Positions 1-7,063 of a stretch of 11,424 nucleotides of DNA are shown piece by piece. A program made the position numbers and the translations under genes. The stretch is from Spirochaetia bacterium (GTDB taxonomy: Bacteria; Spirochaetota; Leptospirae; Leptospirales; Leptonemataceae): the NCBI GenBank assembly GCA_016195395.1, contig JACPZR010000413.1:1-11424 (forward strand). Direction: 5' to 3'. Within the stretch, counting starts at the first letter, position 1; every line of letters starts with the position of its first letter. The notes below the pieces were generated by a model, which saw only the letters and a list, made by a program, of their open reading frames with translations, made no database searches and was not told the origin of the DNA.

Positions 1-1406
1 CGGCCCTGACCTGAGGCTGAACGTGTTGGCCGGATAGACGTCACTCATCCAATGAAACTTGGACCCCGCTTGATTCAATACCCCCGTCCCCGCCAGATGC
101 CCCAGCACCTCCTGTGTGGCCGGAAACGATCCCAGCGATTCGTCGTTCTTGAATGGAATTTCAAAGGCGGCGCACTTGATATGATCGGAAGCTATCATGA
201 GATTGTCAGGATTCAAGATGGCTTGTTCAGGTGAGCGCTCGAGAAAATACTCAGGGTGGGTGACGAGGAACTGGTCCGTCCCGTCCGACGTTGCCATGAG
301 AATGGAGATCGACTCTTTGCTCCTCCGACCCGCCCGGCCAAACTGCTGCATCAAGGAACTGATACTGCCGGGATAGCCGAGACTCACGGAGACATCGAGC
401 AGGCCAATGTCCACGCCCAGCTCAAGCGCATTGGTACTGACGACAGCCAGCGCATTGCCCTCGCGCAGATCTTTTTCAATCGCGCGCCGTTCGTTGGGCA
501 GATAGCCGCCCCTGTACGCCCGGATTCGATGAGCGACTTCAGGGCAGCGTTCTTTCAGATATGTGTAGAGAAGCTCCACGCGCACCCGGCTTCTACAGAA
601 GAAGATCGTGGAAATATTGTTCTTCAGCAGATAGGCGCCGAGTGATGCAGTCTCCCGGAGCGATGATGCCCGGATCCCCAGGGCTTGGTTCACCACAGGC
701 GGGTTGTAGAAGATAACGTGCTTAGCTCCTCTGGGCGCCCCATTCTTCTCGATCAACGTAAAGGGACGACCCACCAGTCGCTCCGCATGCTCTTTGGGAT
801 TCGCGATCGTTGCGGACGCGGCCAGAAACTGAGGCTTGGATCCATAGAATTCGCAGATGCGCAGCAGCCTTCGGATAACGTTCGCAACATGGCTTCCAAA
901 AACACCGCGGTAGGTATGCAGCTCGTCAAGGACCACGAATTCCAGGTTCTCAAAGAGTTTGATCCAGTTGGTATGGTGGGGAAGAATCCCTGCGTGCAGC
1001 ATGTCGGGATTGCTGACAACAAAGTCGCCTGCCTCCTGAATCCGCCGTCGGACTGACGTTGGCGTATCTCCATCAAACGTATAGACCTTGTAACCAGTCT
1101 CCGCGCGGTCATTGAAACCGGTGATCGATGACAGCTGATCCTGTGAAAGCGCCTTGGTGGGAAATAAGAGGAGCGCGCGGGAGTGCGGATTCTCAAGCTT
1201 TCTCTGGAATATGGGCAGAACGTATGTGAGCGACTGTAGAGTTTGTCCATCCCCTGTTTTGCAAGGGCGTCCCGGATCCTCTGATCAAGCACCGGGGGCG
1301 TGGGCGCGTATTGGGCCTCTGCCTCCGGGATCGTGTGGACCCCCGTGATGCATGAGCCAAACTGCTGGTCGGCCTTGAGAAAATCCAGAAATTGGGGAAG
1401 ATTCAT
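1..1406 (-). pseudogene. mrfA: MrfA/YprA-family DEAD/DExH helicase, frame-broken with Walker A missing, and cut off at the window's left edge
   Basis: The family comprises SF2 helicases with a C-terminal DUF1998 region; B. subtilis MrfA unwinds DNA in mitomycin C repair with the nuclease MrfB. The N-terminal piece starts at ATG 1404-1406 and reads as family-like up to residues KLYS (about 57 codons). From about 1233 the family sequence continues in another frame, beginning SLTYVLPIFQRKL and staying open to base 1. In this second frame I see motif Ia-like FPTKALSQDQ, motif II DELH (916-927), motif III SATIANP (about 799-820), motif V STNALELGVDIG and motif VI QQFGRAGRR (322-348). The expected HQ after LYS and the Walker A GKS/T just before SLTY are absent, so about 25 codons are missing and the frame is shifted. 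The DUF1998 region would lie beyond the window. Family assignment is very secure. Whether the break is real or an assembly error cannot be decided here. If real, the product cannot bind ATP normally. Confidence 0.9.
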
Positions 1407-1420
1407 ATACCCGCGGAGAC

Positions 1421-1448
1421 ATAATCATGGGCCCTGCAAATCACGCAA
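1421..1448 (-). promoter_or_regulatory. Possible sigma70-type promoter for the mrfA-like gene
   Basis: On the minus strand TTGCGT (1443-1448) is followed after 16 bases by GATTAT (1421-1426), 14 bases upstream of the helicase ATG. Both boxes are partial matches. The helicase needs its own promoter because the gene between it and mrfB runs the other way. This is inference from pattern only. Confidence 0.25.
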
Positions 1449-1513
1449 GCGCGACGTCGGCATCGCCTGCCAAAACCTCTTGTGATTGACCCGCACCGGC
1501 CGCCCAAGACACT

Positions 1514-1527
1514 GGCTCGCGCGAGCC
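1514..1527. repeat. Perfect 14-bp palindrome in the divergent intergenic region
   Basis: GGCTCGCGCGAGCC is its own reverse complement. It sits between the start of the helicase gene (1406) and the start of the exported-protein gene (1578), where a dimeric regulator could act on both. It is short and GC-rich, so chance is a real alternative. Confidence 0.3.
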
Positions 1528-1538
1528 GGCTCCCGGCT

Positions 1539-1567
1539 CTGACCGCGCCCCCACACTACGCTACACT
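1539..1567 (+). promoter_or_regulatory. Possible promoter for the small exported-protein gene
   Basis: CTGACC (1539-1544) and TACACT (1562-1567) are spaced by 17 bases, each matching four of six consensus positions. The -10 box ends only 10 bases before ATG 1578, and no Shine-Dalgarno sequence is seen, so the transcript would be nearly leaderless. Weak evidence. Confidence 0.2.
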
Positions 1568-1577
1568 GGTAACTCAC

Positions 1578-2096
1578 ATGCGCCTTCCCATCAAGAATCT
1601 GGCAGTCTATGTGGCCCTCGTGGTCCTGGGGGTCAGTCCCCTCACAGCGACTGAAGACCGACATTTCATTCAGGGGGAAGACTACTTCTTTTCCGAAGAG
1701 CCTCTGGGGGACAACGCTTGGATTCACGTCTACCTGGGGAAGATGCTGGTCCCGCCGTCGGACAAGACCCGTGGTGAGGCGCTGTTCCTCCGTGTTACGG
1801 ACGGGCGCAAGATCCGCACAAAGCACTTTTTGAAAACACGGATTGCCGGCCCTTCCGACCTTACTCTCGATCAGAAGGTGGTGGTGTTTGACCGGATGGA
1901 GGACGGCATCTACGCCGCCCCGCGGACGAAAGAGTCCGCGCGCACTCAGGGTTGGTTTCTGGCTGTGATCACGGACCTGTCCGATCTTTCCAAAGATTTT
2001 GTGACAACGTCCGGGGGATATCGCGTCTCTGTGCGCGGTCTGCGCGTTATTGCGGACGAGCGGGCCGTGAGGCCGGTGCATGACTCAGGAAAATGA
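1578..2096 (+). CDS. Small exported protein of unknown function
   Basis: The frame is open upstream to 1482, but ATG 1578 is preferred because it opens a classic signal peptide: MRLPIK, a hydrophobic stretch (about residues 7-20) and a signal-peptidase-I-like end SPLTA before TEDRHF. No lipobox cysteine is present. The mature part (about 145 residues) is mixed polar and beta-like, with segments such as GEDYFFSEEPLGDNAWIHVY and ALFLRVTDGRKIRTKHFLKT. I recognise no domain or catalytic motif. The product would be 172 residues and periplasmic or secreted. It lies between the mrfB-like and mrfA-like genes on the opposite strand, with its stop 4 bases from the mrfB stop (tail to tail) and its start divergent from mrfA. 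Reality of the gene is well supported by the signal peptide and the tight packing; function is unknown. Confidence 0.75.
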   Translation: MRLPIKNLAVYVALVVLGVSPLTATEDRHFIQGEDYFFSEEPLGDNAWIHVYLGKMLVPPSDKTRGEALFLRVTDGRKIRTKHFLKTRIAGPSDLTLDQKVVVFDRMEDGIYAAPRTKESARTQGWFLAVITDLSDLSKDFVTTSGGYRVSVRGLRVIADERAVRPVHDSGK

Positions 2097-2100
2097 CGGG

Positions 2101-3333
2101 TCACGCCCGCTGCTTCTCCAGCTTCTTTTGAATGCGAAGGCGCGCACGCGCCAGCAGCTCCACCGCGCGCGTCTCTTCTACCTGCTGCGAGAGATGCTCC
2201 ACTTCCATCAGCGCCTCGCCATAACGTCCCAGACGAAACTCCAAGATACGGGCCAGAGACAGCCTCGAATACTCGCATGCAAATCGCTCAGCCCCGGCCC
2301 GGAAGGCTGCAACGGCGCGCTCCCATTGTTCCGTTCGCCTGTATAACGTTCCTAAAAGAACCAGGTCGCGGTAGTGATGTGCTGAAATGTCCGTGCTTTC
2401 AAGAAGAGTGATCGCTTCATACTCGCGGCGGTTCTTGGTCAGGATCCGTGCAATGCCGGACCGAAGCGCAGTGTGCGCCGTGTCCTTGCGTTCATAAACA
2501 CTCACCGCTTCCAAAAACAAAAACACCATGCCGATCAGATCCAATCGGTTGTGTTCAAAGATCCTTTCCAGTCCGCCGTCATGGCCGTATTTTCTGTAAT
2601 CGAAGTAGATCTGCGGGATGGCTTCACCGGGAAGGTCATCCACGCGCTTCATCCCCAGTAGTTCTGTCTCCATGATCTTCTGGCCGTAGCCGGGCACGGT
2701 TCCCCGCGGAAACAAACGACGGCAGATGTGCAGAAGGTCAAAGTGCAGCGCCGCCGACGTGGATGACTTCATTCGGTTCAGAATCAGGCGGTTTCGGAGG
2801 AGAGGCACGTCGAATGATTTGCCGTTAAACGTCACAAGATAGGGGAAGCGGCTCCAGAGCTTTGTCAGGTATTCTAAATACGCTTCTTCTCCGGACAAGT
2901 CGTTCAAAAAGATCTGCTCCAGGCACAGGACTCCGTTTTGAAAGTACGCAAGCCCGGTAAGGAAGGGCAGCGTACCGGCCCCGCGCGAAAGGCCCGTGGT
3001 TTCCGTGTCTAGAAAGAGGATCTCCTCGGGATGGATGGGCGACTTGTCTTGCACATACGTCAGGTCCAAAATCGCGCTCAGTGAGAACGGAATGTAGTTC
3101 GAGATATGTTTGTCGCCGCAGCTTGCCTCTGGCACACGCAACTGGCGCCGATAAACACCGTGAGCAATCTGCGTAAGGCCGCATGCGCCGAACGCGAGCG
3201 TGACCTGGGGCGCCGCATCGGCCGTCGCGGGATGAGAGTCGTAAGTGGGAGAGACGTTCGCGGGATGACTTGGCTGCCCGGTTCCGGGCGCCTTCCGCGC
3301 GTACAATGACAGTCGTTTAGCGAGATCGCTCAT
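2101..3333 (-). CDS. mrfB: MrfB/YprB-like DEDD-type exonuclease (RNase H-like fold) with TPR-like C-terminus
   Basis: MrfB of B. subtilis is a metal-dependent exonuclease that acts with the helicase MrfA on mitomycin C lesions in the cytoplasm. The 410-residue product matches the family layout: a variable N-terminus (1-100), then the exonuclease domain with FLDTETTGL (D109, E111), TFNGKSFDVPLLRNR (D175), HFDLLHICRRLFP, and HNRLDL (D265). These fit the DEDD acidic residues, so the nuclease core looks intact. Residues about 290-400 are helical repeats of TPR type. ATG 3331-3333 is used; upstream there is only a weak purine-rich stretch. The gene follows the HATPase_c gene on the same strand with a 52-base gap, suggesting one operon. 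The partner helicase gene lies further on but is separated by an opposite-strand gene and is broken. The general nuclease call is secure; the MrfB name rests on motif similarity plus the neighbouring MrfA-like gene. Confidence 0.88.
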   Translation of the reverse strand: MSDLAKRLSLYARKAPGTGQPSHPANVSPTYDSHPATADAAPQVTLAFGACGLTQIAHGVYRRQLRVPEASCGDKHISNYIPFSLSAILDLTYVQDKSPIHPEEILFLDTETTGLSRGAGTLPFLTGLAYFQNGVLCLEQIFLNDLSGEEAYLEYLTKLWSRFPYLVTFNGKSFDVPLLRNRLILNRMKSSTSAALHFDLLHICRRLFPRGTVPGYGQKIMETELLGMKRVDDLPGEAIPQIYFDYRKYGHDGGLERIFEHNRLDLIGMVFLFLEAVSVYERKDTAHTALRSGIARILTKNRREYEAITLLESTDISAHHYRDLVLLGTLYRRTEQWERAVAAFRAGAERFACEYSRLSLARILEFRLGRYGEALMEVEHLSQQVEETRAVELLARARLRIQKKLEKQRA

Positions 3334-3385
3334 GGATCAGACCCGCCCCGGCGGAACGTAACGTCCCATGTGCGCAGTAAACAGA

Positions 3386-4093
3386 TTAGTACTGAGTTCT
3401 GCGGCTGACAAACTTGTCCGTGAATGGAATCTCGACGCGCGCCACTGTGCGATCCTGTTCAATAATGATACGGAAGAACTTGGGGTCCACACCCTCGCCT
3501 TTGAGAAGAATGATGATCAACGCCAGTCCAAGGCCCGCGCCTTCAGATTCGCCCATGTTGGCCTGGTCCATATAGAACTCCGCGATGTCGTTATACCCCA
3601 TGGCGCGCTTGAGCTTTTCGCGCATACTCTGCTCTTCCTGCTGCGCGATCGCGGTGTTGTTCACCACTTCCAACGTCAGGCCGTTTTCATCGAACGTGAA
3701 ATCAATCAAACAGTAATAGCCGCGGCTCCGCGCCTTGAGTCCGTAGCTGAGCGACATTTCCTCGCTGAAGCTGGCCTTGTATTCATCGTTTCCGGTCTTG
3801 TACTGACCGGGGTTCAGAATGTCCAAGTTGCGCTCTTCAAAGAAAATGCGCTTCTGGTTGGCCTTGCACCCGTTGATTACGAGCTCTTTGAGAATTGTAT
3901 AGAGGACGTGGATCAAGTTATCATGCTTCGTTTTGGACAGGATGCTCTCGAGTGCATGCTTGATGTGGTCTTCCACCATTTCCGTCATGCGGTGGGTCTT
4001 CAGGGTCAGAACTTTCCCGTTCTGGACGGCTATGGAGATGTTTTCGTTGATCTCCTTCAGGGTGGGGTGGGTCACGCGGCGAAGGGAACACAC
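3386..4093 (-). CDS. Stand-alone HATPase_c (GHKL) ATP-binding protein without a histidine phosphoacceptor domain
   Basis: The product contains a GHKL-type ATP-binding fold: an N-box-like ELVINGCKANQKR, a degenerate D-box region with EVVNNTAI, and a glycine-rich lid GESEGAGLGLALIIILLKG. No HisKA H-box, sensor domain, receiver or membrane segment is seen, so this is not a complete sensor kinase; solitary HATPase_c proteins can serve as anti-sigma-like kinases or partners of other signalling proteins. Start choice is uncertain. The frame is open to TTG 4163-4165, but the first ~30 residues of that form are atypical and would overlap a possible promoter. GTG 4091-4093 gives 235 residues and is preferred; GTG 4073-4075 is also possible. 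AGAAGGA lies upstream of 4093 but about 17 bases away. It is first in a likely operon with the mrfB-like gene (52-base gap) and divergent from the big histidine kinase. Molecular role is unknown. Confidence 0.8.
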   Translation of the reverse strand: MCSLRRVTHPTLKEINENISIAVQNGKVLTLKTHRMTEMVEDHIKHALESILSKTKHDNLIHVLYTILKELVINGCKANQKRIFFEERNLDILNPGQYKTGNDEYKASFSEEMSLSYGLKARSRGYYCLIDFTFDENGLTLEVVNNTAIAQQEEQSMREKLKRAMGYNDIAEFYMDQANMGESEGAGLGLALIIILLKGEGVDPKFFRIIIEQDRTVARVEIPFTDKFVSRRTQY

Positions 4094-4115
4094 GATAGAT
4101 TCGCTGTCAATCCTT

Positions 4116-4220
4116 CTATAATGCGGCCGCGACCATGACGTCCAATCGCCTCGCCGGGGGCGCAAAGGCCTGGCCCATGAGCAAAATCATCAGGCCATAC
4201 ATTATGATATTGGTCGACAT
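4116..4220 (-). CDS. Possible 34-residue hydrophobic small protein or leader peptide
   Basis: Minus-strand ATG (4218-4220) to TAG (4116-4118) reads a peptide starting MSTNIIMYGLMILLMGQAFA, then PPARRLDVMVAAAL. It has one hydrophobic segment like a signal or membrane helix followed by an RR pair. It ends just upstream of the HATPase_c gene on the same strand and is in a different frame from it. The sequence before the ATG lacks a good ribosome binding site. It may be a small membrane protein, a leader, or chance. Low confidence. Confidence 0.22.
   Translation of the reverse strand: MSTNIIMYGLMILLMGQAFAPPARRLDVMVAAAL
4118..4145 (-). promoter_or_regulatory. Possible promoter for the HATPase_c - mrfB unit
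   Basis: On the minus strand TTGGAC (4140-4145) and CATTAT (4118-4123) are spaced by 16 bases; the overlapping TATAGA (4115-4120) is an alternative -10 with a longer 19-base spacer. Transcription from here would start close to 4110, which fits translation from GTG 4093 rather than the upstream TTG 4165. Pattern match only. Confidence 0.3.
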
Positions 4221-4280
4221 GGTCTTGGAATTGGCCTATCCTCGCGTTGATGTTGCCCTTGATGCCCTTTCTCATTGCTG

Positions 4281-6641
4281 ATGGGCGGCGCGGGGATTCG
4301 AAAGTCGATGCGACCAGATAAAGAGGATCAAGACGGCGACCAGGCCGTCCTGAAGGCCCGGATCGAGGAACTCGTTTCTGCCAATGACCGCCTGCGTGCG
4401 GAACTCGAGGAGTGCATACGCGCCGAGCAGGCTGGACGCCGATTTGGCAGAGAGCTTCGGGCCATCAGCAACTGCAACCAGACGCTGCTGCGGGCGACGG
4501 AAGAGGAGACACTCCTCAGGGACATATGCCGCATCGTCTGCCGCGATGCCGGATACCTCATGACCTGCTTGGTATATGCAGACAGCGACGCCGGACAGGG
4601 CACGCGCATTGTCGCATGGGAGGGGCCGGAAAAGTCCAGACTACAGGGCTACGGTGGGGAAGCCGGGCATCCGCTGACAGCAAGGGTAATAAAAACAGGG
4701 CAATCGTTCTGCGTTGAGGATTTCCTCACTGATCCCCAGGCAAGCGCGTGGCGCGACGACGCGACTCGCCGCGGATATCGTTCGGCGCTCGCCCTGCCGC
4801 TCACAGATGAAAGCGGAAACATCTTCGGGGCCATGAACGTATTTTCGGAAGAGCCAAATATGTTCACGCCGGACGAGAAAAGACTCCTCGATGAACTTGC
4901 GGGGGATTTAGGTTTCGGGATAACCGTCATAAGAGCGCGTGCCCGGCGGAAGGCGGCCGAACAGGAGCTTCAGGAGAAGGACCGGCATTCTCAGTCATTG
5001 CTGCGTCTGTCCCGGAATCTGGAAATGGCGGGCACGTACGATCAAATCCTTAATGCTGCACGCGAAGAAGTACGAAGTACATTAGGCTACCAGAATCTCT
5101 GGGTGTATCTCTTCAGTGAAGACCGGCAATACGCATATCCGGTGCTCGCCGGCGGCTTCATGTCGGACACGATATTGTCCAATGAAGAGACCATCAGACT
5201 CACCATAAAGGGCGACCCCATGCTCGAGGAGATTGTCGCTTCAACAGCGATCGTAGTTGTCGCGGATGCCCGCACGGACCCTCGGACTGACAAAAACATT
5301 GTTGCACAGCTGGGGAACCGCACGATCATCAATGTGCCGATCATTTTCTTTGACCGGCACATGGGATCGGTGGGTACGGGAACCTTTGGCGACGAGGGTG
5401 TGCGTGTGCCCCAGAAATCGGATGAAGAATACCTGCGCGCGCTGGCCAGTCACATGGCTGTTTCGCTGGATCGTGTACATCTGCTTGGTCAGAGATCCAA
5501 GGCGGAAAGAGCGCTTCAGGATATGAACCGCAAGCTGGAACTAATACTCGCCTCCATCGGTGAAGGTGTCTACGGCGTTGATCAAAGCGGGATCACAACC
5601 TTTGTAAATCCCGCCATGCTTTCGATGCTGGGACACAAAGAATCGGATTTGATCGGAAAGCAGCTGCACGCAATCATCCACCACTCGAAACCCGACGGGT
5701 CCCCGTATCCGGCTCCGGAGTGTCGCGGAATCTTTCGAGCCCTCGACAAAACGACCACGCAACACATCGCTGACGAAGTATTCTGGAAAAGTGACGGCAC
5801 AAGCCTCGCCGTTGAATACATCGCGGCGCCAATCATTGAAGAAGGTAAAATCACCGGCGCTGTCGGGGTTTTCCATGACATAACGGAGCGCCTCCGCACA
5901 GAGCAGGAAATTCGGGCGCTCAGCGTGGGCCTTGAGCGGCGCGTGTCCGAACGAACGGCGCAGCTCGAGGCAGCCAACAACGAGCTGGAGGCCTTTGCGT
6001 ATTCCGTTTCACACGACCTTCGCGCCCCTCTGCGCCATATTGCAGGCTTTGTAGAACTGCTGGAGGCCAAATCCAAAGCGACCGCGGACGACCAGGCCAA
6101 ACACTATATGTCGGTCATCTCCGAGTCTGTTGCGGAAATGAACACTCTCATCGATGATCTGCTTTCCTTTTCGCGTATGGGCCGCAAAGAAATGTCCAAC
6201 CAGCAGGTGAACATGGGGGAACTATTCCGCGAAGTGATCAAGGATCTTGAGCCTGAAGCGAAAGATAGAATCGTTCAATGGAAAATCGCGGAACTGCCAG
6301 TCATCAGAGGCGACCGCGCCATGCTACGGATAGCGTTGGTGAACTTGATTTCAAATGCGCTGAAATTCACCAAGCTCCGCGAAGTGGCGGAAATTTCCAT
6401 CGGGGTCAGCGAGGTTGAAAGCAAACCAGTCTTCTTTGTGCGGGACAATGGCGCAGGTTTCGATATGCGTTATGCGGACAGGCTTTTCGGCGTGTTCCAG
6501 AGACTGCATGGAAAAGAGTACGAAGGGACCGGGATTGGACTGGCGAATGTGCGCCGCATTTTCGAGCGACACGGCGGCCGTGTCTGGGCGGAAGCTGCGG
6601 TTGACCAAGGCGCCACGTTCTTCTTCTCTCTTCCTTTTTAG
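4281..6641 (+). CDS. Soluble sensor histidine kinase, GAF-GAF-PAS-HisKA-HATPase_c
   Basis: Counting from ATG 4281 (786 residues): a coiled coil at about 14-50; a first GAF domain at about 66-220 (ALALPLTDESGNIFGAMNVF); a second GAF-like domain at about 245-403; a PAS domain at about 418-541 (ILASIGEGVYGVDQSG, closing GVFHDITER); a coiled linker; HisKA with the H-box AYSVSHDLRAPLRHIAGF, phosphoacceptor H578; and HATPase_c with N-box LVNLISNALKFT (N692), D-box RDNGAGFD, F-box DRLFGVFQRLH and G-box GTGIGLANVRRIF. All catalytic boxes are intact. No transmembrane segment or signal peptide is seen, so it should sense a cytoplasmic signal. The HisKA type resembles that of bacteriophytochrome-like kinases, but I see no evidence of a bound chromophore. 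Start alternatives are TTG 4275 and ATG 4308, the latter preceded by GGGGA. No response regulator is encoded nearby. The upstream HATPase_c gene is divergent. Confidence 0.93.
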   Translation: MGGAGIRKSMRPDKEDQDGDQAVLKARIEELVSANDRLRAELEECIRAEQAGRRFGRELRAISNCNQTLLRATEEETLLRDICRIVCRDAGYLMTCLVYADSDAGQGTRIVAWEGPEKSRLQGYGGEAGHPLTARVIKTGQSFCVEDFLTDPQASAWRDDATRRGYRSALALPLTDESGNIFGAMNVFSEEPNMFTPDEKRLLDELAGDLGFGITVIRARARRKAAEQELQEKDRHSQSLLRLSRNLEMAGTYDQILNAAREEVRSTLGYQNLWVYLFSEDRQYAYPVLAGGFMSDTILSNEETIRLTIKGDPMLEEIVASTAIVVVADARTDPRTDKNIVAQLGNRTIINVPIIFFDRHMGSVGTGTFGDEGVRVPQKSDEEYLRALASHMAVSLDRVHLLGQRSKAERALQDMNRKLELILASIGEGVYGVDQSGITTFVNPAMLSMLGHKESDLIGKQLHAIIHHSKPDGSPYPAPECRGIFRALDKTTTQHIADEVFWKSDGTSLAVEYIAAPIIEEGKITGAVGVFHDITERLRTEQEIRALSVGLERRVSERTAQLEAANNELEAFAYSVSHDLRAPLRHIAGFVELLEAKSKATADDQAKHYMSVISESVAEMNTLIDDLLSFSRMGRKEMSNQQVNMGELFREVIKDLEPEAKDRIVQWKIAELPVIRGDRAMLRIALVNLISNALKFTKLREVAEISIGVSEVESKPVFFVRDNGAGFDMRYADRLFGVFQRLHGKEYEGTGIGLANVRRIFERHGGRVWAEAAVDQGATFFFSLPF

Positions 6642-6657
6642 GAACTACAAACGCAGC

Positions 6658-6662
6658 GGAGG
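6658..6662 (+). promoter_or_regulatory. Strong ribosome binding site for the four-helix membrane protein
   Basis: GGAGG lies 5 bases before ATG 6668. It settles the start of the short membrane-protein gene and shows it is translated independently, although its start is only 26 bases after the kinase stop. Confidence 0.7.
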
Positions 6663-6667
6663 TCGAC

Positions 6668-7063
6668 ATGATCCGGATCGTATGGAGCTATCTACTGGTG
6701 CTGATGATCATCTACGTGGTGCCGATCGTCGTATACGGGTCGTTTGCGGCCCTCACCGGAATGACGACGCCGGCAGGCGTATCGCCGGCCCAGTACCTGG
6801 TGAGTGTGCTGATCTCCAAAATGGGAACGGCTACCGGCTTTGTTCTGCTTTTCTATTTCGCGCGCGATGCGTTCCAAGGTCGATGGCTACTCTATGCGGT
6901 GATCTGGTGGTTTACGTTTCTTTTTGGAGAGTTGGGACAGGCCGTAGGCCCGGCCTACGGTCCCAGAGAAGCTCTGGCCGGCCTCATTTCTGAAACGATC
7001 TATCTGCCGGCCTCCGCTTATGTAATCAGCAAAATCCTCCACTTTCCGCCGCGGAACGCTTGA
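6668..7063 (+). CDS. Small integral membrane protein with four predicted helices, function unknown
   Basis: The 131-residue product has four hydrophobic segments, at about 5-28, 43-65, 72-92 and 101-123, with short loops and a short polar tail ending FPPRNA. There is no signal-peptide-like cleavage site and no motif I recognise. The start is fixed by GGAGG 5 bases upstream of the ATG. It lies 26 bases after the histidine kinase stop and its own stop directly abuts the ATG of the Imm-5-like gene, so the three are probably co-transcribed and the last two coupled in translation. An inverted repeat lies inside the gene at 6942-6960. It might be a partner of the kinase or of the next gene, but this is only position-based. 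Confidence 0.8.
   Translation: MIRIVWSYLLVLMIIYVVPIVVYGSFAALTGMTTPAGVSPAQYLVSVLISKMGTATGFVLLFYFARDAFQGRWLLYAVIWWFTFLFGELGQAVGPAYGPREALAGLISETIYLPASAYVISKILHFPPRNA
6942..6960. repeat. Near-perfect inverted repeat (9-bp arms, 1-base centre) inside the membrane-protein gene
   Basis: CCGTAGGCC at 6942-6950 and GGCCTACGG at 6952-6960 are exact reverse complements around one base. The segment encodes the residues AVGPAYGP of the four-helix membrane protein, so the symmetry may reflect a repeated peptide pattern (VGP/YGP) rather than a DNA or RNA signal. Confidence 0.6.

Noticed and set aside
52..1056. Three plus-strand ORFs opposite the helicase gene
   Set aside because: They lie exactly codon-opposed to the helicase frame, lack recognisable domains and start signals, and are explained as antisense shadows.
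753..1233. Continuation of the helicase N-terminal frame to a 217-codon ORF
   Set aside because: Past KLYS the translation loses all helicase similarity and becomes R/S/P-rich, while the neighbouring frame carries every expected motif. It is read-through after the break.
1225..1260. Apparent Walker A-like string KTGDGQT in the second helicase frame just before SLTYVLPI
   Set aside because: The same bases encode the family-typical N-terminal end LAKQGMDKLYS in the other frame, the key lysine would be glutamine, and that frame has a stop at 1285-1287 and no good start. The resemblance looks accidental.
3368..4138. Plus-strand 256-codon ORF opposite the HATPase_c gene
   Set aside because: It is antisense to a gene with clear ATP-binding motifs and has no recognisable domain.
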